From: Thiobacillus sp.
GTDB taxonomy: Bacteria; Pseudomonadota; Gammaproteobacteria; Burkholderiales; Thiobacillaceae
DNA length: 5,961 nt
NCBI GenBank assembly: GCA_018780025.1
Contig: JADMKH010000092.1
Span: 1-5,961 of the forward strand
Direction of reading: 5' to 3'
Numbering within the stretch: position 1 is the first letter of the stretch; the number at the start of each line of letters is the position of its first letter. Below the pieces are notes generated by a model. It made no database searches. It worked only from the letters and a program-made list of their open reading frames with translations, and was not told where the DNA came from. Below, in pieces: positions 1 to 5,526 of this stretch. The translations under genes and the position numbers were made by a program.

Positions 1-100
1 CGCCAGCCTGATGGATGGCGTGGCGCAGGCGCAGCATGCCTTATCCAATGGCGCCGCACGCGACGTACTTGAGCGTTATCGGCAGTTCAGCCAGTCATGA
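1..100 (+). CDS. trpD: Anthranilate phosphoribosyltransferase, C-terminal end (partial)
   Basis: Only the last 32 codons are present, read in frame from base 2 to the TGA at 98-100. The peptide (MDGVAQAQHALSNGAARDVL, then ERYRQFSQS) has the character of a TrpD C-terminus: a helix with an A-L-x-S/N-G-A-A motif followed by a short polar tail. TrpD transfers phosphoribosyl from PRPP to anthranilate in the second step of tryptophan synthesis, in the cytoplasm. The assignment rests on this tail and on trpC starting 12 nt downstream, the usual trpD-trpC order in betaproteobacteria. Most of the gene, including the PRPP-binding motifs, lies outside the window. Confidence 0.85.
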   Translation, partial: ASLMDGVAQAQHALSNGAARDVLERYRQFSQS

Positions 101-112
101 GCGATAGCCACA

Positions 113-904
113 ATGAGTGACATCCTCGAAAAAATCCTCACCACCAAGCACGCCGAAATCACCGACGGGCTTGAGGCAATACCCATGGGCGAGATGCGTG
201 CGCGTGCGGCCGCTGCCGAACCGGCGCGCGATTTTATCGGTGCCCTGCGCGCCAAACTGGCCGCCGGTTTGCCAGCGGTGATTGCCGAAATCAAGAAGGC
301 CAGCCCGTCCAAGGGCGTGATCCGGCCCAACTTCAAGCCGGACGAAATCGCCGTCAGTTATGAAGCGGGCGGTGCCGCGTGTCTGTCGGTGCTCACCGAC
401 CGCGACTATTTCCAGGGCTGCACCCATTTCCTGATGCAGGCGCGCGCCGCGTGCGCCTTGCCGGTCCTGCGCAAGGATTTCATCATCGACCCGTATCAGG
501 TCTACGAAGCGCGTGCGATGGGGGCGGACTGCATTCTGCTGATCGTTGCCGCGCTGAAACTGCCCGCCATGAAGGAACTGGAAGCGCTGGCGCACGAGTT
601 GGGCATGGCCGTGCTGGTGGAGTCGCATAACGCCGAAGAACTCGCCGCCGCGCTGCAACTGAAGACGCCGCTGCAGGGCATCAACAACCGCAACCTGCGC
701 ACCTTTGATGTCAGCCTCGATACCACGCTCGAACTGTTGCCCAAGATTGGCAACGACCGCATCGTCATCACCGAGTCCGGCATTGTGACGCCCGAAGACG
801 TGGCGCGGATGCGCAGCCATCAGGTCAACAGTTTTCTGGTGGGCGAGGCGTTCATGCGCGCCCCTGATCCTGGTGTCGAACTGGCCAGGTTGTTTGCCGC
901 GTAA
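113..904 (+). CDS. trpC: Indole-3-glycerol phosphate synthase
   Basis: A monofunctional 263-residue TIM-barrel enzyme, the normal length for a stand-alone TrpC. It cyclises and decarboxylates CdRP to indole-3-glycerol phosphate, the fourth step of tryptophan synthesis. The active-site motifs are all visible: AEIKKASPSKG with E59 and K61, LRKDF with the catalytic K121, VLVES with E170, INNRNL with N191, TESGI with E221/S222, and the phosphate-binding FLVGEAF near residues 238-244. No key residue is missing. There is no fused TrpF domain, unlike in enteric bacteria. The ATG follows the trpD stop by 12 nt with only a weak Shine-Dalgarno sequence, which suggests translational coupling. It is part of the trp operon and is followed after 15 nt by a CBM48-type gene unrelated to tryptophan synthesis. 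Confidence 0.97.
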   Translation: MSDILEKILTTKHAEITDGLEAIPMGEMRARAAAAEPARDFIGALRAKLAAGLPAVIAEIKKASPSKGVIRPNFKPDEIAVSYEAGGAACLSVLTDRDYFQGCTHFLMQARAACALPVLRKDFIIDPYQVYEARAMGADCILLIVAALKLPAMKELEALAHELGMAVLVESHNAEELAAALQLKTPLQGINNRNLRTFDVSLDTTLELLPKIGNDRIVITESGIVTPEDVARMRSHQVNSFLVGEAFMRAPDPGVELARLFAA

Positions 905-919
905 ACGACAGGAATAAGC

Positions 920-1282
920 ATGAGCGGCATTCTCTTTCTCTTGATCGATCGGCGATTGTTTGTGGCTTGGACGCTCGCGTTGGCTGTGTCCGGGGTGGGC
1001 GCGGACGAAACGGGGGTACGAGAGGCCACATTCAGCCTATATGCGCCCCAGGCGAAATCAGTCGAAATCATCGGCGATTTTAACCAGTGGCAAAGTGGGA
1101 CGCAGCCGCTGTCCGGTCCGGACGAAACAGGCAGGTGGCAAACCAGGCTGACGGTTTCGGGCGCCTGGGGCCGCATCGAATACGTTTACTGGGTGGATAA
1201 CACCCACCGACAGGTTGACCCGGATCAACCTGTTGTTCCTGATGGGTTTTCTGGTCAAAACAATGTCCTTGTCCTGCCATGA
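920..1282 (+). CDS. Small exported CBM48/AMPK-beta-like (isoamylase early set) domain protein
   Basis: A 120-residue protein with an N-terminal hydrophobic stretch (about 13-24, cleavage plausible after GVGA at 29), so probably periplasmic. Residues 36-120 form one E-set/CBM48 domain: FSLYAPQAKSVEIIGDFNQW, a G-x-W strand at 71-73, YVYWVD at 88-93, and DGFSGQNNVLVL at the end. Against the AMPK-beta glycogen-binding domain, the first tryptophan (W57) and the late asparagine (N114) are kept, but the sugar-contacting lysine is V89 and the second tryptophan position looks like R97. Canonical glycogen binding is therefore uncertain. AGGAA at 910-914 supports the ATG at 920; a TTG at 941 would give a cleaner signal peptide but has no visible ribosome site. 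It sits 15 nt after trpC and probably rides on the trp transcript. It is clearly related to the C-terminal domain of the anti-sigma-like protein at 1930-2598. The substrate or partner is unknown. Confidence 0.8.
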   Translation: MSGILFLLIDRRLFVAWTLALAVSGVGADETGVREATFSLYAPQAKSVEIIGDFNQWQSGTQPLSGPDETGRWQTRLTVSGAWGRIEYVYWVDNTHRQVDPDQPVVPDGFSGQNNVLVLP

Positions 1283-1304
1283 TCCTCATCCGGTTTCCAC
1301 GGAG

Positions 1305-1334
1305 TGTAACTTTCCTGGCACATTCCTCGTCTCA
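1305..1334 (+). promoter_or_regulatory. Predicted ECF-sigma promoter upstream of the sigma gene (type A)
   Basis: The -35 element TGTAAC lies at 1305-1310 and the -10 element CGTCTCA at 1328-1334, separated by 17 nt. The -35 is extended as GTAACTTTCCTG. The same two-box arrangement with identical spacing recurs at three other intergenic sites in this window. An AAC-containing -35 and a CGTC-like -10 are typical of ECF sigma factors (Bacillus SigX, for example, uses TGTAAC and a CG-type -10 about 17 nt apart). Transcription would start near 1340, giving a leader of about 45 nt to the sigma gene and implying autoregulation. The start point is inferred from spacing only. Confidence 0.78.
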
Positions 1335-1387
1335 GGAGATAAGGTAAACAATTACATAAAGGCTACGGGTGTGGGAGATGGCGCGTG

Positions 1388-1933
1388 ATGTCAGACAAGG
1401 CGCTGATCGATGCCTGCCTGGTGGGGCGGTCGGAAGTATACGAAGTCCTGGTTCTGCGCCATCAACAGAAGGTGTTTAACGTGTTGTACCGGTTTCTCGG
1501 CAACTACGAGGCGAGCCAGGATATCAGTCAGGAAACGTTTATCACTGCCTACCAGAAGCTCGATATGTTTGGCGGGAGAAGTGCGTTTTCCACCTGGCTG
1601 TGCCAGATTGCACTCAACAAGGCGCGCGATCTGCTGCGCAGCAACGGCGCCGACTCGCTGTGCGAGGATGTGGCGGACCACGCCGACACTTTGGTCGCGA
1701 CCGACGCGACGCGGCCCGACCGTCAGGCGGAACAGGGGCAGGCGCTTGAGCATATCCAGGGGATACTCAACCGCATGCCCGCGCATTACCGGGAGGTTTT
1801 GATATTGAAGCATCTGGAAGAGCACAGCAACGAGGAGATATCCGTCATGCTCGACGAGACCGTGGAAAACGTGAAGGTGAGGACGTTTCGTGCTCGCCAG
1901 ATGTTCAAGCAACTGTTTGGAGCGTTGTCATGA
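1388..1933 (+). CDS. ECF-family RNA polymerase sigma factor (RpoE-like)
   Basis: A 181-residue group 4 sigma factor with only regions 2 and 4, the usual ECF size. Region 2 spans about 8-85: the core-binding segment around YEASQDISQETFITAYQKL (40-58) and the -10-reading segment SAFSTWLCQIALNKARDLLR (65-84). Region 4 spans about 126-178, with R-M-P-x-x-Y-R-E-V at 129-137 and a helix-turn-helix at about 146-170 ending in VENVKVRTFRARQ, which reads the -35 box. The ATG at 1388 follows GGGAG (1373-1377); an in-frame GTG at 1385 would add one residue and cannot be excluded. Its stop overlaps the next gene's start (ATGA), the classic sigma/anti-sigma coupling. A predicted ECF promoter precedes it, so it is probably autoregulated. 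I cannot assign a named ECF subgroup from sequence alone. Confidence 0.93.
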   Translation: MSDKALIDACLVGRSEVYEVLVLRHQQKVFNVLYRFLGNYEASQDISQETFITAYQKLDMFGGRSAFSTWLCQIALNKARDLLRSNGADSLCEDVADHADTLVATDATRPDRQAEQGQALEHIQGILNRMPAHYREVLILKHLEEHSNEEISVMLDETVENVKVRTFRARQMFKQLFGALS

Positions 1934-2598
1934 AAACAGTGCAATTCGACGAAGCGAGTCAGCGTTATCTGGATCGGGAAGCGAGTCCGTCCGAAGAAAC
2001 CGCTTTTCTTGCTCGCCTGAGCGAGGCCGAGCGCCTGGAGCTGCTCGCCACCCGCACGGCGCTGGGCGCGCTGGAGCGCTTGCCGCGCATTTCTGCTCCC
2101 GCCGATCTCGCGGCCAGGGTCATGGCGGCGGTCAAGCCCAAACGGCAAAGCGTCTTCACCCGCCTGCGCCGCTGGCTGGAGTCTCGTCCCATGCTGGGGT
2201 GGGAGTTTGGCGGCGCGGCGCTGGCGGCCTCGGTGCTGTTCGTCACGCTGGCCCCCCAGCTCATGACGCGCCCGCTCGGCGATTCGCCGCTCGAAGCGTC
2301 TTCGCCGCTGAAGCTGGTCTCGCATCCGCTCCGTAGCAACGCGCTGCAATTCAGCCTGTACGCGCCGCAAGCCCGCAGCGTAGCGCTGATTGGCGATTTC
2401 AACGGCTGGGGCAGTACGGATGGCGTCAAGCTGGCGCCTTCAGCCAACGGCATGTGGAGCGTGACCGTACCCCTGCCCGCTGGGCGTTACCAGTATGCGT
2501 TCCTGGTCGACGGTCAACGCTGGGTAACCGATCCGCGCGCCGAGCAGCATGTAAACGACGGTTTTGGCCGGCAGAACGCGGTTATCACCATTATCTAG
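1930..2598 (+). CDS. Predicted membrane anti-sigma factor fused to a periplasmic CBM48-like domain
   Basis: A 222-residue protein in three parts. Residues 1-70 look like an anti-sigma domain: F-D-E-A-S-Q-R-Y-L-D-R-E-A-S-P-S-E-E, a helix, then L-P-R-I-S-A-P-A-D-L-A-A-R-V, a pattern common in ECF anti-sigmas. The zinc-binding H-x3-C-x2-C motif is absent. Residues about 93-112 form one transmembrane helix preceded by arginine-rich sequence (K-R-Q-S-V-F-T-R-L-R-R-W), predicting a cytoplasmic N-terminus. Residues 139-222 are a CBM48/isoamylase early-set domain: FSLYAPQARSVALIGDFNGW, YQYAFLVDGQRW, DGFGRQNAV. Relative to the AMPK-beta glycogen-binding domain, W160, W198 and N216 are kept, while the key lysine is A190. 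The start overlaps the sigma stop by 4 nt. Inferred role: hold the sigma factor at the membrane and release it on a periplasmic cue. The anti-sigma role is inferred from position and architecture. Confidence 0.82.
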   Translation: MKTVQFDEASQRYLDREASPSEETAFLARLSEAERLELLATRTALGALERLPRISAPADLAARVMAAVKPKRQSVFTRLRRWLESRPMLGWEFGGAALAASVLFVTLAPQLMTRPLGDSPLEASSPLKLVSHPLRSNALQFSLYAPQARSVALIGDFNGWGSTDGVKLAPSANGMWSVTVPLPAGRYQYAFLVDGQRWVTDPRAEQHVNDGFGRQNAVITII

Positions 2599-2609
2599 GA
2601 CATGTAATC

Positions 2610-3560
2610 ATGACCCACTCCCGCACTCTTCTCCTGTTATCCGGCCTGTTGCTGGCAGCGGGTGCGCGCGCCGAGCTCCCCGCATCGCTGGAGCAGGCCG
2701 CAGCCCAGGTCGCCAGCGTGCCGACCCAACGCCAGGCTCTGGAAGGCGCCCTGGAAGGTGCCCTGAAGTCGGGCGTGGCAGAACACGATTTGCAGTCGGT
2801 CATGCGGCTGGCCGCTGCGCAGAAATATTCCGCCGCCAATACGGCTGCATTCGTCCAGCAACTCGTTGCCGTGCGCCGGAACGATCTGCCCATCGTGCCG
2901 GTGCGCGACAAGATACTGGAAGGCATGGCCAAAAAAGTGCCGGCCGAGTCTATTCTATCGGTGACGTCCCAGTGGCAAGGCGCCCTGAAGGATGCCGCCT
3001 CGACCGTGCGGGCAATGGAAGAGCGCGGCCTCAAATATGACAAGGCTGGAGAACGTGAAACGCTGATCAGCCTGGGCGCCGGTCTGCGGCAGCGCTATGG
3101 CGCGAAGGACGCATTCTCCGGCCTGGCGGAATCCGCCAGCGGCCGGATGGCGCCCGGCGCCGGGAACCTGATCGCTGCCGGGAATCTGGCCGAACTATTG
3201 TTTCTGCACAATGCCACACCGGCGCAAGCGATGGAGTTGCCCGCGGCGAGCCTGAGGGCAGGCTACACGCCGGCACAGATTCAGGCGCTGCAGCGCACCG
3301 TGCTGGACCAGCTGCGCCAGGGCGTGGCGGCCGTCGATGTCGTCGCGGGCATGCGGCGCCAGCTTGGACCCAAAGCGGACACGCCCACCGCCAGGCCGGT
3401 ATTTTCCAACCCTGGTCAGCCTCCCGGAGGAGGCTGGCCGAGCGGTGCGCCGGGTGGTGGATTTCCCGGTGGGGGCGGTGCGCCGGGCAGCATGCCGGGC
3501 GGCGGCTTCTCGGGTGGTGGGCCCGGCGGCGGCTTTCCCAAGGGTGGGGGCGGTTACTGA
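2610..3560 (+). CDS. Exported helical-repeat protein with Pro/Gly-rich tail, function unknown
   Basis: A 316-residue protein with a good Sec signal peptide (MTHSRTLLLLSGLLLAAGARA, cleavage after residue 21). Residues about 25-250 are predicted mainly alpha-helical and Ala-rich. Two segments resemble each other and the protein at 5644: one around 43-120 (GV at 55-56, VMR, KYSA, then KKVPAES), the other around 195-251 (AGYTPAQIQALQRTVLDQLR, then QGVAAVDVV). Residues about 267-316 are a low-complexity tail with repeated PGGGF/PGGGW-type units ending KGGGGY. AGGA at 2597-2600, overlapping the previous stop, supports the ATG at 2610; the same frame is open further upstream inside the anti-sigma gene, but a start there would bury the signal peptide. 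It is 11 nt behind the anti-sigma gene, so third in the sigma operon. I do not recognise a family. A structural or envelope-associated role is possible. Confidence 0.85.
   Translation: MTHSRTLLLLSGLLLAAGARAELPASLEQAAAQVASVPTQRQALEGALEGALKSGVAEHDLQSVMRLAAAQKYSAANTAAFVQQLVAVRRNDLPIVPVRDKILEGMAKKVPAESILSVTSQWQGALKDAASTVRAMEERGLKYDKAGERETLISLGAGLRQRYGAKDAFSGLAESASGRMAPGAGNLIAAGNLAELLFLHNATPAQAMELPAASLRAGYTPAQIQALQRTVLDQLRQGVAAVDVVAGMRRQLGPKADTPTARPVFSNPGQPPGGGWPSGAPGGGFPGGGGAPGSMPGGGFSGGGPGGGFPKGGGGY
3421..3555 (+). repeat. GC-rich low-complexity stretch encoding PGGG(F/W) repeats
   Basis: The DNA is dominated by GGCGG, GGTGG and CCGGG units and encodes the tail of the exported protein at 2610. 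PGGG followed by F or W recurs several times (near residues 272-276, 281-285, 296-300 and 305-309). Such tracts expand and contract easily, so its length may vary between strains. Confidence 0.7.
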
Positions 3561-3582
3561 GTCGCCACCAACGCATGACGCT

Positions 3583-3614
3583 GCAGCGGCGATAAGGCCG
3601 CTGCTGTTGGTTTT
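3583..3614 (+). terminator. Possible weak intrinsic terminator or attenuating hairpin
   Basis: A perfect 8-bp stem, GCAGCGGC (3583-3590) and GCCGCTGC (3597-3604), encloses a 6-nt loop and is followed by TGTTGGTTTT, a T-rich but interrupted tract. It lies 22 nt after the stop of the 316-residue protein gene and before the beta-barrel gene. The imperfect T tract suggests partial termination, or an RNA processing or stability element separating the sigma operon from the barrel gene. Confidence 0.5.
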
Positions 3615-3665
3615 CAGGAAATGTTTTTTTGTTTTTGTACCATCACTCGAAGAAAGGACGTACCG

Positions 3666-4454
3666 ATGCGATTCAACCCCTTCCCCGCTATGGCCAGCGC
3701 AGCAGTTTTGACTGGAGGGCTCATCCTGGCCGTCCCGGCTCAAGCCGACGTCACCCTGAATGCAGGCGCCAAACTGACACACGAAACCAACGTCAACGGC
3801 TCGCCCGACACGCCGACCAAGGTAAACCAGAAAAGCGACACTTACCTGTCGCTGAACGCTTCGGCGGTCTACTACACGCCGCTCGACGCCGCGAAAACCA
3901 GCTATTTCATCGGTCAGGTCGGCGCGCTCACTTCCGCTTACGACAAATTCGACAATCTCGACAATTCCATGCTGGTGGCGAGCGCGGGGTTCTACAAGCA
4001 GCTTTCTCCTTCCTGGTCGGGTCAGGTCACCGGTCGCGGTTTCATGCGCGACACCCAGCAGAGCGCGCGCGACGCTGACGGTTTCGGCGCGACTCTCGAG
4101 ATCAAGAATCAGTTGAGCCAGAGCCTCTGGATCAAGGCGATCGCCGACTACGAGGACAGCACCGCCAACCTTGACGCTTTCAGCTATACCGGCGAAACCT
4201 ATGGTGTGAATCTGGGCTACATGCCGCTTCAGAATACGTTCATCAACCTGGGCTATAGCCACGCCACGCGCGACTTCGATACCGCTTCGGCTTTCAGCAC
4301 CACCACGCAAACGCTATTTGCAGACGTGTCGCAACGGCTGGCGAAGAGCTGGTATCTGAACGGCGGTTACGCCTATCAGGACAATGATTCGAACATCGCG
4401 GGAACAGGCTACACCAACCATATCGTGTCGCTTGGCCTGAACTTCAGCTATTGA
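3666..4454 (+). CDS. Outer-membrane beta-barrel protein
   Basis: A 262-residue protein with a clear signal peptide (hydrophobic 10-23, cleavage after AQA at 27). The mature part is rich in alternating polar/hydrophobic strands with aromatic girdle residues, such as TYLSLNASAVYYTPL, FINLGYSHATRDFD and WYLNGGYAYQDND. It ends in HIVSLGLNFSY, the alternating C-terminal strand with a final aromatic residue that the Bam machinery recognises. About 235 mature residues would fit a barrel of roughly 10-12 strands. The style recalls the BBP2-like barrels found near exopolysaccharide genes, but I cannot confirm that family. AAAGGA at 3653-3658 fixes the ATG at 3666; the in-frame ATG at 3621 would add 15 residues before the signal peptide and lacks a ribosome site. 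No ECF-type promoter is visible directly upstream, so it is either read through from the sigma operon or has a different promoter. Confidence 0.85.
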   Translation: MRFNPFPAMASAAVLTGGLILAVPAQADVTLNAGAKLTHETNVNGSPDTPTKVNQKSDTYLSLNASAVYYTPLDAAKTSYFIGQVGALTSAYDKFDNLDNSMLVASAGFYKQLSPSWSGQVTGRGFMRDTQQSARDADGFGATLEIKNQLSQSLWIKAIADYEDSTANLDAFSYTGETYGVNLGYMPLQNTFINLGYSHATRDFDTASAFSTTTQTLFADVSQRLAKSWYLNGGYAYQDNDSNIAGTGYTNHIVSLGLNFSY

Positions 4455-4461
4455 TCTGATT

Positions 4462-4491
4462 TGTAACCCAAGCGATAGAGTCGCCGTCTAA
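4462..4491 (+). promoter_or_regulatory. Predicted ECF-sigma promoter (type B) before the Gly/Ser-rich gene
   Basis: TGTAAC (4462-4467) and CGTCTAA (4485-4491) are separated by 17 nt. The -35 begins 8 nt after the beta-barrel stop codon. The site shares TGTAACCCA and CGTCTAAGC with the site at 5527. The predicted start near 4497 falls at the foot of an RNA hairpin. Confidence 0.78.
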
Positions 4492-4495
4492 GCGT

Positions 4496-4520
4496 GCAGG
4501 AAATGGATTTCGTTTCCTGC
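4496..4520 (+). promoter_or_regulatory. Stem-loop at the predicted 5' end of the mRNA
   Basis: GCAGGAAA (4496-4503) pairs perfectly with TTTCCTGC (4513-4520) around a 9-nt loop. A competing smaller hairpin, GAAAT (4500-4504) with ATTTC (4507-4511), is mutually exclusive with it. The stem starts about where transcription from the promoter at 4462 should start, so it could act as a 5' stabilising stem-loop. That role is inferred. Confidence 0.45.
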
Positions 4521-4555
4521 GATCAAGGCTTACCCCCAATGACAAGGAGATTGAA

Positions 4556-4867
4556 ATGAATATCAAACGTATCGTATCGACCGTTGCATGTGCCATGCTT
4601 TTTGCTGGCGCCGCGGTAGCAGCAGACCCGTCTGAACGCGAGCCAGTTGTTGGTTTTGGCAGTGGAACGGGCATGGGCGCCGGCGGCAGCGCCGGCAGCG
4701 CCAGCAGCGTGGCCGATGGCTTCAGCACGCAAACATGGAACAGCGGTTCGGGCAGCCAGAGCTTTGGCGGCGGCTTCAATCAGCAACAGACCATGGGTTC
4801 CGGCCCGCTTTCGTTCAACCCCTCTGCGTCAACGAGTTCCGGGCCGGTCTTGACCAACCCTTACTGA
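4556..4867 (+). CDS. Small exported Gly/Ser-rich protein, function unknown
   Basis: A 103-residue protein with a Sec signal peptide (basic KR at 4-5, hydrophobic 6-21, cleavage after A22 or A23). The mature part of about 80 residues is low complexity, mostly Gly, Ser, Ala, Asn and Gln (for example GSGTGMGAGGSAGSASS and GSQSFGGGFNQQQ), with no cysteine after the signal peptide and no recognisable domain. It is probably disordered or a matrix/surface component. AAGGAG at 4544-4549, 6 nt before the ATG, is a strong ribosome site. It has its own predicted ECF promoter and a strong terminator, so it looks like a single-gene transcript built for high expression. The GGGF element also occurs in the tail of the exported protein at 2610. 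I do not recognise a family. Confidence 0.8.
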   Translation: MNIKRIVSTVACAMLFAGAAVAADPSEREPVVGFGSGTGMGAGGSAGSASSVADGFSTQTWNSGSGSQSFGGGFNQQQTMGSGPLSFNPSASTSSGPVLTNPY

Positions 4868-4884
4868 AATCGGCAATAGCGCGC

Positions 4885-4921
4885 GGGCCCTTGCTGCATT
4901 TGCAGCAAGGGCCCTTTTTTT
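4885..4921 (+). terminator. Strong Rho-independent terminator
   Basis: The arms GGGCCCTTGCTGCA (4885-4898) and TGCAGCAAGGGCCC (4901-4914) are perfectly complementary, leaving a very short central loop, and are followed by seven T (4915-4921). It begins 17 nt after the stop codon of the Gly/Ser-rich gene and insulates it from the next promoter, 8 nt further on. Confidence 0.95.
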
Positions 4922-4928
4922 GTGTCGG

Positions 4929-4958
4929 CGTAACTTTCCTGAACAAGGCTTCGTCTCA
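4929..4958 (+). promoter_or_regulatory. Predicted ECF-sigma promoter (type A) before the unknown gene at 4987
   Basis: CGTAAC (4929-4934) and CGTCTCA (4952-4958) are separated by 17 nt. Over the 29 bases from GTAAC to the end of the -10 it matches the sigma-gene promoter at 22 positions, including the whole of GTAACTTTCCTG. It follows directly after a strong terminator, as expected for a genuine new transcript. The predicted start near 4965 leaves a leader of only about 20 nt. Confidence 0.76.
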
Positions 4959-4986
4959 AGGGTAGTTTCCATGCCGGCCTTTCCAG

Positions 4987-5391
4987 ATGACTGCAAACAA
5001 CCCCCGCGCAGTTGCAATGCTGATTGCGCAACTCACCTTTCGTGGAATGCCGCTCGTTCAAGGCATGACACTCACCCAACTGATCCGTCTGCATGAACTC
5101 CAGGACAGCGAAATGAACAGTCTGCTCAACGCTGCAATGGACCTCCCAATTCCCACCCTCCCGGAAAAACAGATATGCCTTGGAAAGCACACATTTCCCA
5201 GTGTGGGTGAAATGGCTGGACATCTGATTGCGTTCGGGCTTTCCCAAAAACTTGGTGCCGAAAAAATAGGCATTCTCACCTGCATTGCCGGGTGGATACT
5301 CAGCGCTGAGCTTGAGCCGCAGCAGACTGTCTGCATTATGGGTGATGCAATCCAGTCAGCGGTGCTTAAAGCAAATCCCACACATAGATGA
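4987..5391 (+). CDS. Unrecognised protein, probably cytoplasmic
   Basis: A 134-residue open frame with no signal peptide or transmembrane helix strong enough to call; 94-107 (K-I-G-I-L-T-C-I-A-G-W-I-L-S) is the most hydrophobic part. Three cysteines are present (in QICLG, LTCIAG and TVCIMG). The rest looks like a mixed alpha-helical soluble protein. I do not recognise a family. No Shine-Dalgarno sequence precedes the ATG at 4987, and a TAG at 4963-4965 blocks any earlier in-frame start; the ATGs at 5017 and 5047 are alternatives. It is read from a promoter that strongly resembles that of the ECF sigma gene, which supports a real gene that could feed back on the system. Its base composition appears less GC-rich than its neighbours, hinting at a different origin. 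Confidence in the exact start is low. Confidence 0.65.
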   Translation: MTANNPRAVAMLIAQLTFRGMPLVQGMTLTQLIRLHELQDSEMNSLLNAAMDLPIPTLPEKQICLGKHTFPSVGEMAGHLIAFGLSQKLGAEKIGILTCIAGWILSAELEPQQTVCIMGDAIQSAVLKANPTHR

Positions 5392-5397
5392 AGAGCG

Positions 5398-5433
5398 TCA
5401 GGGCGATGGTTGCTGCATCTCCCCAGGCCCTGA
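5398..5433 (+). other. Inverted repeat downstream of the unknown gene
   Basis: TCAGGGC (5398-5404) pairs with GCCCTGA (5427-5433) across a 22-nt loop, starting 6 nt after the stop codon. No T tract follows, so it is not a standard terminator; it could be a 3'-end stability hairpin or chance. The rest of the 5392-5526 gap shows nothing else I can support. Confidence 0.3.
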
Positions 5434-5526
5434 ATACGCGGCAATACTGAACCGTAAGCCCCCGGCAGGTTAGTCATCGCTCGCGAGAATGCGCTCCCCA
5501 CAGTTTTCTGTAATTTGCGGAAAGCC

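Noticed and set aside
95..820. Long minus-strand open frame (241 codons) opposite trpC
   Set aside because: It is a shadow of trpC, whose active-site motifs are intact; the minus-strand product is Arg/Gln/Gly/His-rich with no domain.
2522..2527. GGTAAC inside the anti-sigma gene as a possible internal promoter before the gene at 2610
   Set aside because: No -10 box at the right spacing; it encodes conserved residues of the CBM48-like domain.
2454..2609. Upstream extension of the exported protein gene to an ATG at 2454
   Set aside because: It lies inside the anti-sigma gene's CBM48 region and would put 52 residues before a clear signal peptide; the ATG at 2610 has a ribosome site.
3621..3665. 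ATG at 3621 as the start of the beta-barrel gene
   Set aside because: It has no Shine-Dalgarno sequence and would add 15 residues before the signal peptide; AAAGGA supports 3666.
3195..4310. Minus-strand open frame of 371 codons across two exported-protein genes
   Set aside because: It spans the stop, spacer and start of two well-supported + strand genes with signal peptides; its composition is typical of an antisense shadow in GC-rich DNA.
4971..5105. Short + strand frame starting at ATG 4971, upstream of and overlapping the unknown gene
   Set aside because: About 44 codons, no ribosome site and no recognisable product; the 134-codon frame is the better candidate.
5398..5433. Inverted repeat after the unknown gene as an intrinsic terminator
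   Set aside because: The loop is 22 nt and no T tract follows, so it is listed only as an inverted repeat.
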